From Bacteroides sp. 51 (GTDB lineage: Bacteria; Bacteroidota; Bacteroidia; Bacteroidales; Bacteroidaceae), in contig NZ_QVMI01000001.1 in NCBI RefSeq assembly GCF_010500965.1, forward strand, positions 370,442-434,441: a stretch of 64,000 nucleotides of DNA, read 5' to 3'. This document shows, piece by piece, positions 8,501 to 17,747 of the stretch (its first letter is position 1; every line of letters starts with the position of its first letter). Under the pieces are notes generated by a model. That model made no database searches, was not told where the DNA came from, and saw only the letters and a list, made by a program, of their open reading frames with translations. The position numbers and the translations under genes were made by a program.

Positions 8501-9561
8501 CTAAACAACTGTTGCTCATTACTTAAGAAGTTAATACCGCCGCCCCAGACACCTGCCCAGACATTCTTAAATGAATCCTGGAAAATACACCGTACACTTG
8601 AGTTGGACAACCCATATCCGTCGTCACCTTCCTTTATATAATGGAATTGAGTCTGTTCCGGCAAAAGAAATAAGCGTTGGGTTAAATCCATGATTGCAAT
8701 TCCACCGAACTCCATGGCTATCCATAACTTCTCATCAAACTGTCGAATATCAAATATATAATGAGAAAGATGACCGTCTGCCGGATTAAAGCGAATGAAA
8801 TTCTCCGATTCAGGATTGAATAATGCCAGACCTTTGTTCGTTCCCAACCAAATGTTATTGTTCGCATCTTTGAATACACATCGTACTTCGTTACCCGGTA
8901 AGCTGTTTTTATCGTTAGGATCATGCATAAAGTTCTTCACCCTTTTATTCTTAAGAGAAAGTACACTAAATCCATGATGTACATGTCCGATATATAGTTT
9001 CCCATTCCCTCCGTCGGCCACAGCCCACACATTGTCACTTACCAATTCGGGTACAGTTTCCTTATTGTAATGAGAGAAGTGGCCGGTTTCTTTATCCAGG
9101 TAGTCTATTCCCCTCCAATAGGTAGTGACCCAAAGGTTACCATCGGCAGCAGCAGTTATATTAGTAACATCATCTGTAACAATGCTTTCGGAAACAGAAT
9201 CATTGTGATGATAGAACGTGAAAGTGTCATTGGCGTAGTCATAAGCATTCAGTCCGGCTCTTTGTGTACCAATCCACAGAATAGAATCTTTCGGGTCGTC
9301 GAGCAAGCAGTTCAGTTCATTACCTGTGATTCCATGACCGTTTTGCGTTTCACTTTTATAATAGGTGATAAAACGTGTACCGTCAAACTTATTCAGTCCT
9401 TCATCTGTTGCAAACCACAAAAATCCCCGCTTATCCTGGGCAATACTGACCACATAGTTATTGGACAATCCTTTTTCAACACCCAGTTGTTTAATCGCAT
9501 AATGTTGTGCCGATAAACGCACTGAGAACACCAGGAAGCATAGTAAAAGTGTATTTTTCAT
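5524..9561 (-). CDS. Hybrid two-component system sensor/regulator (HTCS)
   Basis: A 1345-residue one-protein two-component system typical of Bacteroides polysaccharide utilisation loci. Order: signal peptide (1-19), two beta-propellers of reg_prop repeats (many copies of xxLWIGTxxGL, about 20-670), a Y_Y_Y domain (about 700-775), one membrane helix (about 783-803), histidine kinase with the H box THELRTPLTL (His near residue 842) and ATPase motifs (NAIKYTEKG, DTGYGI, GTGIGLAL), a receiver domain with Asp in VSDIMMPVMSG (near 1140) and Lys in LTKPFS, and an AraC-type DNA-binding domain at the C-terminus. The propellers sense oligosaccharides in the periplasm and the AraC domain activates target genes. 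It is divergent from the SusE-like/SusC/SusD/GH30 genes, its likely targets. Confidence 0.95.
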   Translation of the reverse strand: MKNTLLLCFLVFSVRLSAQHYAIKQLGVEKGLSNNYVVSIAQDKRGFLWFATDEGLNKFDGTRFITYYKSETQNGHGITGNELNCLLDDPKDSILWIGTQRAGLNAYDYANDTFTFYHHNDSVSESIVTDDVTNITAAADGNLWVTTYWRGIDYLDKETGHFSHYNKETVPELVSDNVWAVADGGNGKLYIGHVHHGFSVLSLKNKRVKNFMHDPNDKNSLPGNEVRCVFKDANNNIWLGTNKGLALFNPESENFIRFNPADGHLSHYIFDIRQFDEKLWIAMEFGGIAIMDLTQRLFLLPEQTQFHYIKEGDDGYGLSNSSVRCIFQDSFKNVWAGVWGGGINFLSNEQQLFSGYYYSSDQNSVSRLNNKIASSVCIDNQSRLWIGTDGGGINLFDKGRRVAVYQEEYGDLSGNSVQASLCDSEGNLWFGLFMDGVNHYDTKKKAFSRSFLKEIQHIDVRSFYEDDQHMLWIATSSGIYKVDIAGKRIVSHHDFENNLIRDIIKDSQGRLWVGTFGSGLGVGDDSLKNIHIFNTSNHFPSNTINAIYEDSRKNIWIGTGEGLVRFASSSNWEYIVYRREEGLANTHIRAITEDYKGNIWVSTNKGISCLLVDKEVFYNFDHWANVPMGNFMSGSVAHDANGNIYFGSINGLCYFDPEFVLAKREAPAAIITEMKIFGRLGNTGSNEEIVAFNEQSKVKLSYVQNSFNITFNVQDYALSSQVEYAYMLKGLEDAWYTVTDPNSVTFRNIPPGDYHFQVKTRIRNQEWSDEITSLDIYIVPPLWLTWWAKTFYVLFGIFILVFILAAYKKRLDMEVLYDLEKKKHEHEQELNNERLRFYTNITHELRTPLTLILGPLEDMRKSNSLSHKDAQKVSVIHQSAVRLVNLINQLLEFRKTETQNKKLCVSYDNMAHLVYETGLKYKELNSKPGVEIHIKVEKEDVLLYFDKEVVTIILDNLISNAIKYTEKGSITLELYNKMQDNINYTEIKISDTGYGINPGSLPHIFDRYYQERSEYQASGTGIGLALVKNLVTLHEGEITVESTLNVGTTFYFSLVTDNIYPHALHADASEKPSEELVENEETPESSFTEKPILLVVEDNQDICNYIVESFSDDFDVKTAANGGQGMEQALNCIPDIIVSDIMMPVMSGTEMCRKLKEDVRTSHIPVILLTAKDSLQDKEEGYQVGADSYLTKPFSATLLHSRINNLLESRRRLAERFNTNPGFNKEEKRALLAQSLNKLDNEFIEKINQLIEARLSSEKIDIGYLADNMYMSKSTLYRKMKALTGISSNEYVRKIKMQYAERLLLEGRYNVSEVAFKVGMNSVVYFRQCFKDEFGILPSEYLKQL

Positions 9562-9583
9562 AATCTCGTCATTTCAACTAACC

Positions 9584-9591
9584 CAAAAATA
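9584..9591 (-). promoter_or_regulatory. Candidate -7 box for the HTCS gene
   Basis: TATTTTTG on the minus strand fits the Bacteroides -7 consensus TAnnTTTG and lies 22 bases before the start codon at 9561. No convincing -33 TTG is visible. Confidence 0.4.
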
Positions 9592-9688
9592 CGAATAGAT
9601 TCTGTATTTCTGATACACAAATCGGTTAATGAAAGATTTGTGTCCCTCCTTTGCACGATTTACAAAGACTTCAAAAAAAAGTTCCCTA

Positions 9689-9696
9689 TATCTTTG
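9689..9696 (+). promoter_or_regulatory. Candidate -7 box for the GH30 utilisation locus
   Basis: TATCTTTG matches TAnnTTTG and lies 66 bases before the first gene of the locus. The -33 element is not clear, which is common for promoters activated by an HTCS. Confidence 0.45.
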
Positions 9697-9762
9697 ACCA
9701 TAGCTTGAAAGAGATGCTTTAGCATGTACTCTATCCAATTTGTTTAACTTAAAGTAATATTT

Positions 9763-11262
9763 ATGAAAAAGCATGTATTTAATGCCTCCATACTATGGGC
9801 ATTTTTATCGCTGGCTTTATGGGCTACAGGATGTAGTGATGACGATGGATATTCTGACGTAGACGGACAGAATCCTACACTGTCGCTGACAACGGAACAT
9901 ATCCAGACTGCCGCCGGACGATCCATCACGATCGAAGGAGCGGTGAGCGACAAAGACGGAATCGCAGCAATCCAGCTCGAATGTACAGATCTTAACCTCA
10001 ACAAAACAATCGACTTGATTGAGATCTATGAAAAACCTCTTGAAACGTATGAATTAAGCTACAACTTCAACATCCAGAAGGATGAAATCGGCGAGCAATT
10101 CACGATTAAAGTAACTGTAATTGATGTGGGTGGACGTTCTGTGTCACAAGATGTATTAGTAACTATGGATGGCGACTTTGAGAATCCTACATTTACCATT
10201 GCTCCGGACAAGAATGTTACCGTACTTATTAAAGCTGAAACTAAATTCAGCCTCAACTTCTCTGTATCGGACGATCGCTTCCTGGACTATGTAACGATCC
10301 AAATTCCTGGTGTAGACGGATTTGAACCTCGCAGAGTAGATGCCGGGGGAAAGAAAGCCCTTGACTTCTCTGAGAAAATCATTCTGCCCAATGAGGTTAA
10401 GGAACACAACGTAACCATTACGGCTGTAGATAAAGAGGGAAAAGAAACCACTGTGACCAGCATCATCTCCGTATCTGAATTACCTGACTTCGAAAAGATG
10501 TACCTGGCAGATGTAGCTACAGTAGCAGAACTGAATAGTGATGTATTTGGTGTACCTATGCGCATTGAACGTACAGGTCCTTACCAATATCAGGCCAACT
10601 ATTATAATGAAAAAGCCGGTACCGAAATATTCTTCCTGCCACAGAAGAGTGCGTTTACACCTATTTGTTTCGGGCTTGATCCGGAAGACACCAACAAGCT
10701 GACAGATGATCCTGATGTAGCCAAACCAATTGTATTGGAACAAGCCAATATGTACTACGAAATCACAATTGATATCCTCAACAGTACATACGCTATTTCA
10801 ACATACACCATTGCCGAAGCAATTGACCCTATACCTCATGTATATGGTTCAAATAGCCTTGATACATGGGCGGATGGCGGTTCATGGTTGCAAGAGTTCT
10901 ACTTTGGCTATATGACAAGCGGTCCTACTGATGTGAAACGCTTCACACAAGATAAGACCAATCCACACCTCTTCCGTCTTGACGATCCATTGTCTCTTGA
11001 AGCGGGTACTACGATGAACTTTGTTATCCACAATTGGCATTCCAATGGTTGGTGGAACTACTGTACATGGCGTGTTGATAACTCGGACGAGCCTGAAATC
11101 TTCGGATATTATGGAAAAGAGGCTGTATACACTAACCCGGCTTGGACAAAACCTGATCATGTAGGTGATAATTGGGCTAAACCAACCGTAAATACTACCG
11201 GAAAATATACACTTATATTCGATGCTCACTTGGAAAGAGCTAAGTTGGTTCCCGCTAATTAA
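9763..11262 (+). CDS. Surface glycan-binding-like lipoprotein (SusE/SusF position)
   Basis: A 499-residue lipoprotein with signal peptide ending in the lipobox ATGC (Cys24), followed by SDDDGYSD, an acidic stretch typical of surface-export signals in Bacteroides. The body looks like consecutive Ig-like beta domains (about 35-130 and 130-235, with GAVSDKDGIAAIQL and FSVSDDRFLDYVTI echoing each other). A C-terminal aromatic-rich domain (about 350-499) contains NWHSNGWWNYCTW, a likely sugar-binding face. Outer-membrane glycan binding beside SusC/SusD is the expected role. It is unusual in being the first gene of the operon, before susC by 19 bp; SusE-like proteins usually follow susD. Sequence family beyond SusE/F-like cannot be fixed here. 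Confidence 0.75.
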   Translation: MKKHVFNASILWAFLSLALWATGCSDDDGYSDVDGQNPTLSLTTEHIQTAAGRSITIEGAVSDKDGIAAIQLECTDLNLNKTIDLIEIYEKPLETYELSYNFNIQKDEIGEQFTIKVTVIDVGGRSVSQDVLVTMDGDFENPTFTIAPDKNVTVLIKAETKFSLNFSVSDDRFLDYVTIQIPGVDGFEPRRVDAGGKKALDFSEKIILPNEVKEHNVTITAVDKEGKETTVTSIISVSELPDFEKMYLADVATVAELNSDVFGVPMRIERTGPYQYQANYYNEKAGTEIFFLPQKSAFTPICFGLDPEDTNKLTDDPDVAKPIVLEQANMYYEITIDILNSTYAISTYTIAEAIDPIPHVYGSNSLDTWADGGSWLQEFYFGYMTSGPTDVKRFTQDKTNPHLFRLDDPLSLEAGTTMNFVIHNWHSNGWWNYCTWRVDNSDEPEIFGYYGKEAVYTNPAWTKPDHVGDNWAKPTVNTTGKYTLIFDAHLERAKLVPAN

Positions 11263-11281
11263 TAAGTAATACCAGTTTAAT

Positions 11282-14200
11282 ATGAAAAAGCATATATTAT
11301 CATTATGTCTTGCGCTCATAAGCTTGTGTGGCTATGCGCAGACCACTGTAAGAGGGGTGGTGACTTCAGCTACAGACAAAGAACCACTGATCGGAGCAAC
11401 TGTGCAAGTTAAAGGTACCGGAAACGGTACCATAACAGGATTCAACGGTGATTATTCACTAACGAACATCAGCAGCGATGCTATACTTGTATTCTCCTCA
11501 ATCGGTTTCGAAACACAGGAAATACGTGTCGGCAACCAGACTTCCATCAATGTTGTATTGAAAGAAGCAAGCGAAGTGCTCGACGAAATCGTTGTCATTG
11601 GTTATGGCGCTGTGAAAAAGAGTGACCTGACCAGTTCTATTTCTACCGTGAAAGGGGAGCAGATTACGGAAAGTACTACCGGTAATGCTATGGACGCTCT
11701 TCAAGGTAAGATTAATGGTGTACAGGTGACCAGTGGTGGTGGACCGGGTACAACGCCCAAAGTATTGATCCGTGGGGTGACCACTGTAAACGGTACCGAC
11801 CCGCTTTATGTAGTAGATGGTATGCCTGTAGGTACGAATATCAACTTCCTGAACAGTAACGATATCGAATCCATGGAAATATTGAAAGATGCTTCGGCAG
11901 CTGCTATCTACGGTACACGTGCCTCTAATGGTGTAATCCTGATTACTACCAAGAAAGGTGTGGCAGGAAAGACTAAGTTCAACTTCAGCACCTCAGTAGG
12001 TTTCCAAACGCTTTCTGATCCGGATATGGCAAAAGCCTCAGAGTACGAACAAGTATTCAAAACCCGCTATACGAACGACAACCGTACTCCGGTATGGAAT
12101 AGCAAAGACAATATCACCGATGCCGAAGGTACCGACTGGTGGAACGAAGTAGTTAACAAGACAGCACTTGTACAGAACTATTCATTCGGATTCTCGGGGG
12201 GTAATGAAAAGCTTGTCTATAGTCTGAGCTTGGGTTATTTCCGCAACAACTCACAATATGACGTGGGTTACTGGGATAAGATCAATGCTCGTTTAAATAC
12301 AGAATATACCTTCAATAAATACGTGAAGATGGGATTTGATATGGCTCCTCGTATGGAATCATGGGATGATACTCCAGAACTATTCGAAGCGGCAATGGGA
12401 ATGGACCCAACGACTCCGGTATTCCGTCCCGAATCGGAATGGACAGATAATGTATACAGTAACTATCAACGTTCTCATAATAACCAGGTATGGAACCCTG
12501 CCGGTTCACTTGCCCGTCAGAATGCCAATTCGCGCGAGTATGGTTTCATTGTTAACCCCTATTTGCAGTTAACCCCTATCAAAGGATTGGTACTGCGTAC
12601 TCAGTTTGGAGCTAATGCACATATCCGTCGCTCCGATTCATTCACACCGGAATTCCACATTGATGTTCTTGAAGAATCAACATTGAGTAATGTTTCCCGC
12701 GAAATGAAAGAATGGCTCGATTGGAACTGGACAAATACAGCTTCTTATATGACTACCATTGCCAAAAAGCATAATATAAATGCAATGGCCGGTTTTACCG
12801 CCGAACGTTTCGCCGAATATAAAGTAAAAGCTTCCCGTGATGCTGTGCCTAATGCTTCAGATAACTTACAGGAAGTAGATGCCGGTACACAAAACCAGAA
12901 AGGCGAGGGTAACACAAGTTACAGCACACTTGTTTCTTACCTGGGACGTGTGATGTACAACTACGATGGTCGTTACTACATTACCGCATCGCTCCGTGCC
13001 GATGGTTCTTCTAAATTTCCATCAGGAAATAAATATGCTGTGTTCCCTGCTGTTTCAGGAGCCTGGCGTGTAATCAGCGAAAGCTTCATGCAAGACCAGA
13101 ATATCTTCAATAACCTAAAGATTCGTGCAGGTTGGGGACGTGTAGGTAATCAGAATATTGATAACGCCGCTTATATCACAACGCTTACTTCATCCGACTA
13201 TGTATTCGGGTCAACTCCGGGCCGTGTTACGGGCACTTCACTTTCTTCTGTTGGTAATCAGAACTTGAAATGGGAAACGGTGGAAGATTACAACCTTGGT
13301 ATTGATATGTCATTCCTGGATTCACGTCTGGATGTAACTTTCGATATTTACCAGAAGAAGTCTACGGACATGCTTTATAAAAAGCAAAACATCTTTGCAG
13401 TGGGTTATCCCGACTGGAACAGCCAGGTGTGGATGAACATCGGTAGTATGAAAGCTACAGGTTGGGAATTGAGCCTGAACTGGCGCGATAAAGTAGCCGA
13501 TTTCCGTTATAACGTAGGTGTAAACCTCTCGGCTGTAAAGAACAAAGCGGTGAAGTTCTCGGGCGACGGACCAATCTACACCGGTGGATTCAATGGTGAC
13601 CAGATTATCCGCAATGAAGATGGTGGATTAATCTCCCGCTTCTACGGTTATGTTGCCGATGGGTTATTCCAGAACTGGACAGATGTATACGCACATACCG
13701 ACGAACACGGAACGCTTATCCAGAAAGATGCGCAACCCGGCGATATCCGCTTTAAGGACTTAAACCACGATGGTGTTATTGATGAAAACGATAAAACCTG
13801 GATTGGTAATCCTTATCCCGACCTGATGATGGGCGTAAACCTGGGATTCAACTACAAGAACTTCGACTTTACAGCTAACTTCTACGGCACCTTTGGTAAT
13901 GATATCTACAACAAAACTAAGGGGCTCTACTCGGGAGTTAACGGACAGAATGTATATGCAGGAACCTTGAAAAAGGCTTGGAGCGGCGAAGGTACAAGCA
14001 ATGATATTCCACGCTTGTCGTACAGCGACGTAAATCAGAACTACACCCGTGTATCCAGCTTCTATGTAGAAGATGGTTCGTATATGCGATGCAAACTTCT
14101 GCAAGTAGGTTATACGCTTCCTAAGAAACTCACCCGTGGCATGGAACTTCGTTTCTCACTGTCGGCACAGAATCTGTTTACCATCACCGACTACTCGGGT

Positions 14201-14317
14201 ATGGATCCGGAACGTCCGCAAATTGGTAATGAAGGCAGTGTCATTGAAACAGGTATTGACGGAGTAGCTTATCCCAATCCACGTACATTCCTATTCGGTA
14301 TAGACTTCAAATTTTAA
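11282..14317 (+). CDS. SusC-like TonB-dependent outer membrane transporter
   Basis: A 1011-residue SusC/RagA family receptor. The signal peptide is 1-19 (ending GYAQ). A carboxypeptidase-regulatory-like domain follows (TTVRGVVTSATDKEPLIGAT to about 100), then the TonB-dependent plug with the family marks VVIGYGAVKKSDLT and DPLYVVDGMPVG, NDIESMEILKDASAAAIYG and ASNGVILITTKKG. The rest is the 22-strand beta barrel, ending in an aromatic residue (FLFGIDFKF), as outer membrane proteins do. It imports oligosaccharides across the outer membrane using TonB energy, with the SusD lipoprotein encoded 12 bp downstream as a lid. Confidence 0.95.
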   Translation: MKKHILSLCLALISLCGYAQTTVRGVVTSATDKEPLIGATVQVKGTGNGTITGFNGDYSLTNISSDAILVFSSIGFETQEIRVGNQTSINVVLKEASEVLDEIVVIGYGAVKKSDLTSSISTVKGEQITESTTGNAMDALQGKINGVQVTSGGGPGTTPKVLIRGVTTVNGTDPLYVVDGMPVGTNINFLNSNDIESMEILKDASAAAIYGTRASNGVILITTKKGVAGKTKFNFSTSVGFQTLSDPDMAKASEYEQVFKTRYTNDNRTPVWNSKDNITDAEGTDWWNEVVNKTALVQNYSFGFSGGNEKLVYSLSLGYFRNNSQYDVGYWDKINARLNTEYTFNKYVKMGFDMAPRMESWDDTPELFEAAMGMDPTTPVFRPESEWTDNVYSNYQRSHNNQVWNPAGSLARQNANSREYGFIVNPYLQLTPIKGLVLRTQFGANAHIRRSDSFTPEFHIDVLEESTLSNVSREMKEWLDWNWTNTASYMTTIAKKHNINAMAGFTAERFAEYKVKASRDAVPNASDNLQEVDAGTQNQKGEGNTSYSTLVSYLGRVMYNYDGRYYITASLRADGSSKFPSGNKYAVFPAVSGAWRVISESFMQDQNIFNNLKIRAGWGRVGNQNIDNAAYITTLTSSDYVFGSTPGRVTGTSLSSVGNQNLKWETVEDYNLGIDMSFLDSRLDVTFDIYQKKSTDMLYKKQNIFAVGYPDWNSQVWMNIGSMKATGWELSLNWRDKVADFRYNVGVNLSAVKNKAVKFSGDGPIYTGGFNGDQIIRNEDGGLISRFYGYVADGLFQNWTDVYAHTDEHGTLIQKDAQPGDIRFKDLNHDGVIDENDKTWIGNPYPDLMMGVNLGFNYKNFDFTANFYGTFGNDIYNKTKGLYSGVNGQNVYAGTLKKAWSGEGTSNDIPRLSYSDVNQNYTRVSSFYVEDGSYMRCKLLQVGYTLPKKLTRGMELRFSLSAQNLFTITDYSGMDPERPQIGNEGSVIETGIDGVAYPNPRTFLFGIDFKF

Positions 14318-14329
14318 TCCTTCTAGATT

Positions 14330-15985
14330 ATGAAACAGATATTATTTATAATAGCATTAATTGCCTCGGTAACGCTCGCCGGATGTTCGGACTTTCTGGA
14401 AGAAGACGTTAGAGGAAAAGAGAATCTTGATACCTACTTCCAGACGGAAGAGGAGGCTATATCATTCGTTAACGGTTGCTACAATGCTTTGACCTTCAAT
14501 GGTTGGTGGCAGATCAATACTGTATGGTTACTATCGGATATGTGTAGCGATGATAAGTGGATGGGAAATACAAGTCAGGGAAGTGATTATACTGCACTGG
14601 CGCACTATCAGAGCAACGGACAATCTAACGGGCTTATTTCCAACTTTTGGCAGTATAGGTATAAAGGTATCCTAAAATGCAATATCGCTATTGACAGGAT
14701 TGATAAGTCTACCATTTCGAATGAAACCATAAAGAATAGGTTGATAGCCGAAGCTAAATTCCTTCGGGCCTATTTCTACTTTGAGTTGGTTAGGAACTTT
14801 GGTGGTGTGCCTAAGATTACAGGTTTCTTAATGCCGGAAGAGATTACAGGTATTACCCGCAGTACAGCCAGCGAAATCTATGAGTTTATAGAGGAAGACC
14901 TTAAAGATGCTGCCGCTATTTTGCCTCAACGTAGTCAGTATGCGGGCAGTGATATGGGACGCGCTACCCGTGGTGCCGCCTTGGGTATGCTGGGTAAAGT
15001 GTATCTCTATCAGGAGAAATGGGAATCAGCACGAGATGTACTGGGATCGGTAATTACCGAAGGGGAACACGATCTGCTTCCCAATTTCGGCGATGTATGG
15101 TCTGTTGACCACAATAACAGTGTAGAAGGCGTGTTCGAGGTACAATTTATGTACGACGGTGTATATGCTTTAGGTGGTTCGCTCACTGTTGTAACCGGTG
15201 CACGTAATGGTCCTGGCGATGGTTGGTCGTGGGGACAACCGACAAGTGATCTTGAAAATGCATTTATCGCTGCAGGTGATGACGAACGCCTGAAATGGAC
15301 GATCATTAAAAGCGGCTGTACCGAAATCGCAGGCGAAGATAACTTTGATGTATTTGTAGAAAACAGCAAGAAGATGGCCTCTTACCAAACTTATATTGAT
15401 AAGTATGGCTGGGATGAAGATTGCTATATCATTGACCCGAAAGATCATAAATCTGCCCGCATTAACCGGAAGTTCTTTGTGCCTTATGATAAACGCCCGG
15501 AAGTATATAACATTGATAAGATTCCTTTGAACCACCGCATTTTGCGTTATGCAGATGTATTGTTAATGTATGCTGAGGCGTGTAATGAACTGAACGATGA
15601 TGCTAATGCAAGAAAATACCTGAATGAGGTACGTGCCCGCGTAGGTTTGGGCGAGATAACATCGGGAGGTAATGACTTGCGTAAGGCAATCCGCACGGAA
15701 CGTCGTCTGGAGTTGGCGCTCGAAAACAATCGTTTGTACGATATTCGCCGTTGGACGGATGATAATGGCAAGAAAGTAATCTGCAACCTGATGGGTGAAA
15801 ACGGAACGTTTGTAAAATACAACACAAACCAGGCCACAGCGGACATCTATGAGTGGGAGAATCAAGGTGAACCAAGCAACAAGGGAGCTACGTTTAATGA
15901 GAACCGCGACTTGTTGTTCCCGATTCCGCTGTATGAAATAACCATGTCGAATGGTACAATTACACAAAATCCGGGATGGAATTAA
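14330..15985 (+). CDS. SusD/RagB-like glycan-binding lipoprotein
   Basis: A 551-residue RagB/SusD family lipoprotein with lipobox LAGC (Cys19) followed by SDFLEEDV. The SusD-like N-terminal region shows tetratricopeptide-type helices (AEAKFLRAYFYFELVRNFGG, about residues 143-162, a family signature), and the C-terminal part contains LRYADVLLMYAEACNELN and LNEVRARVG, also diagnostic. It pairs with the SusC just upstream to capture and deliver glycan at the cell surface. The stop is followed by a strong hairpin before the GH30 gene. Confidence 0.94.
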   Translation: MKQILFIIALIASVTLAGCSDFLEEDVRGKENLDTYFQTEEEAISFVNGCYNALTFNGWWQINTVWLLSDMCSDDKWMGNTSQGSDYTALAHYQSNGQSNGLISNFWQYRYKGILKCNIAIDRIDKSTISNETIKNRLIAEAKFLRAYFYFELVRNFGGVPKITGFLMPEEITGITRSTASEIYEFIEEDLKDAAAILPQRSQYAGSDMGRATRGAALGMLGKVYLYQEKWESARDVLGSVITEGEHDLLPNFGDVWSVDHNNSVEGVFEVQFMYDGVYALGGSLTVVTGARNGPGDGWSWGQPTSDLENAFIAAGDDERLKWTIIKSGCTEIAGEDNFDVFVENSKKMASYQTYIDKYGWDEDCYIIDPKDHKSARINRKFFVPYDKRPEVYNIDKIPLNHRILRYADVLLMYAEACNELNDDANARKYLNEVRARVGLGEITSGGNDLRKAIRTERRLELALENNRLYDIRRWTDDNGKKVICNLMGENGTFVKYNTNQATADIYEWENQGEPSNKGATFNENRDLLFPIPLYEITMSNGTITQNPGWN

Positions 15986-15997
15986 GTTTTCAATAGG

Positions 15998-16012
15998 GCA
16001 GCGAGGCACTGC
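15998..16012. repeat. REP-like repeat GCAGCGAGGCRCTGC
   Basis: A 15-base hairpin-forming repeat downstream of susD. The same sequence occurs in coding DNA at 18054-18068 (variant giving a perfect 6-bp stem) and exactly at 58404-58418. This marks a dispersed family, not a locus-specific signal. Confidence 0.5.
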
Positions 16013-16045
16013 ACTCAAGTAGTGATGCAGAATATAGCTGCACAG

Positions 16046-16073
16046 GAGGGTGTGTCCATCAGGACACACCCTC
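16046..16073 (+). terminator. Strong hairpin between susD and the GH30 gene
   Basis: Twelve-bp perfect stem (GAGGGTGTGTCC and its complement) with a 4-base loop, 61 bp after the susD stop. There is no clear run of T after it. It probably attenuates transcription, so the GH30 gene 38 bp downstream may be expressed at a lower level than susCD or have its own promoter. Confidence 0.65.
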
Positions 16074-16111
16074 TATATACAATCTCTTCTTTCAACAAAC
16101 AATGAACAATT

Positions 16112-17707
16112 ATGACTTTCAAATACCACCTCCTATCTCTTCTATTGCTTACAGTCTCTTCAGCTTGTAGCGATAGCGACGATCCCACAAACCCTGACAC
16201 CGAAACGCCGGGTATAAGCGTCGAGAAATCAGTAACAATAAACGCCGGACAAACATTTCAGACCATTACCGGGTTTGGCGCTTCCGACTGCTGGTCGCCC
16301 GCTTACGTAGGCAAGTACTGGACTTCAAGCCGCAACGGGATTAGTGAACTGCTTTTCTCCTCTGAAATTGAATCGGGTAAGCCCAAAGGTATCGGACTCT
16401 CTATGTGGCGCGTAAACCTGGGAGGCGGAACCGCCGAACAAGGCGATGCCAGTGGTATTGAAGATAAATCACGCCGTGCCGAGTCTTATCTTACCGATAA
16501 CCTGACACTCGACTGGACGCGCTGCGAGGGACAACGTTATTTCCTGAACCGCGCCAAAACCCTTGGCTGCGAGAACATTGTGCTTTTCAGCAATACCCCA
16601 CCGGTACAGTACACCAGCAATGGCAAAGGATATTCCGGTAGCGGAGGCGTATCCAACCTGAAAAGCGATCGTTACGATGACTTTGCATCATATATGGCCA
16701 GTGTAGCCCGGCATTATATAGATGAAGGATATCCGGTTACTCATATTTCTCCGGTCAATGAGCCTCAATATAATTGGGAAAGTGGTCAGGAAGGTAGCGG
16801 GTGGACAAATGATGAGATAGCCAGGTTGGCTCGTGAACTTGATAAAGCACTAACCACTTCCAGTCTATCGGTTGATATCCTATTAGGCGAATCGGGCGAT
16901 TGGGAATACTTATACAAGACGAAAAGCGATGCAAACCGAAGTAACGTGATTTCATCGTTTTTCGCTCCTGGTTCATCTGCTTATATCGGCGACTTAAGCC
17001 ACGTAAAGAAGCTTATTTGCGGGCATAGTTACTGGACGGATGGTACCTGGGATGGAATGCGTGGTGTACGCAAACAAGTAGCACAAGCAGCGCAGCAATA
17101 TGGCATCGATGTGTGGCAAAGCGAATGGAGTATGCTGGGCGATGGATACAGTTCATCCGAATTTGTGGGTTATGATCAGGCATCAGAAATGGATATAGCA
17201 TTTTACATGTCTAAGGTGATACATAACGACCTTACGATTGCTAATGTATCTTCGTGGAGCTTCTGGACCGCCATGGATGTAGCACGCTGGGGACACAAGA
17301 ATCGTTTCTTGCTTATTTCACTCGTTCCTAAAGGAGGAGAATATGGCGATATAGAGGAAGAAGGTTCTTATCAGGCTATGCCTACGCTTTGGGTATTAGG
17401 TAATTACAGTCGTTTCATCCGTCCTGGATATCGCCGCATTGACTTAGAGCTGAATGAATCGCGCAGTTTCTTCGGTTCGGCATGGTTATCGCCCGAGGGT
17501 GATAAGGTTGTGGCTGTTTACACGAACTTATCTGATAAGGGTGTCCGCCTGAATGAGACTCGTGAAGGTTGGTTGGGTGAACCTAAGTCAATTACAACGT
17601 ATACGACAACAAGCAGTAAGAATCTGGTTGAGGGTTCGGTAACTGCGGGTCAACCTGTTGTTTTGGATGCGGAGAGTGTAACAACGGTTGTTTATAGTTT
17701 GAAATAA
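16112..17707 (+). CDS. GH30 family glycoside hydrolase, lipoprotein
   Basis: A 531-residue glycosidase of family GH30 (clan A). The lipobox SSAC places the lipid on Cys19, followed by SDSDDP, so surface display is likely. The catalytic TIM barrel starts at GFGASDCWSPAYVG (near 50). The acid/base is Glu217 in HISPVNEPQYNW and the nucleophile is Glu338 in VWQSEWSM. A beta-sandwich side domain occupies about 430-531. This is the only glycosidase in the locus. GH30 members cut beta-1,6-glucan, beta-1,6-galactan, glucuronoxylan or related chains; I cannot choose between them from the motifs. It is separated from susD by a strong hairpin, and followed by a bidirectional terminator at 17716-17741. 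Confidence 0.9.
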   Translation: MTFKYHLLSLLLLTVSSACSDSDDPTNPDTETPGISVEKSVTINAGQTFQTITGFGASDCWSPAYVGKYWTSSRNGISELLFSSEIESGKPKGIGLSMWRVNLGGGTAEQGDASGIEDKSRRAESYLTDNLTLDWTRCEGQRYFLNRAKTLGCENIVLFSNTPPVQYTSNGKGYSGSGGVSNLKSDRYDDFASYMASVARHYIDEGYPVTHISPVNEPQYNWESGQEGSGWTNDEIARLARELDKALTTSSLSVDILLGESGDWEYLYKTKSDANRSNVISSFFAPGSSAYIGDLSHVKKLICGHSYWTDGTWDGMRGVRKQVAQAAQQYGIDVWQSEWSMLGDGYSSSEFVGYDQASEMDIAFYMSKVIHNDLTIANVSSWSFWTAMDVARWGHKNRFLLISLVPKGGEYGDIEEEGSYQAMPTLWVLGNYSRFIRPGYRRIDLELNESRSFFGSAWLSPEGDKVVAVYTNLSDKGVRLNETREGWLGEPKSITTYTTTSSKNLVEGSVTAGQPVVLDAESVTTVVYSLK

Positions 17708-17715
17708 TATTGCTC

Positions 17716-17741
17716 ATTGGGCGGTTTGCGAACCGCCCAAT
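17716..17741. terminator. Bidirectional terminator / REP between convergent genes
   Basis: An 11-bp perfect stem (ATTGGGCGGTT and complement) around TGCG, placed between the GH30 stop at 17707 and the convergent stop at 17748. Its core is the same palindrome as at 3771-3790, so a dispersed REP appears to serve as terminator. Confidence 0.7.
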
Positions 17742-17747
17742 ATAACG

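Noticed and set aside
16112-17707. Assignment of a precise substrate to the GH30 enzyme
   Set aside because: GFGASDCW with the two catalytic glutamates fixes the family but not the subfamily; glucanase, galactanase and xylanase roles remain open.
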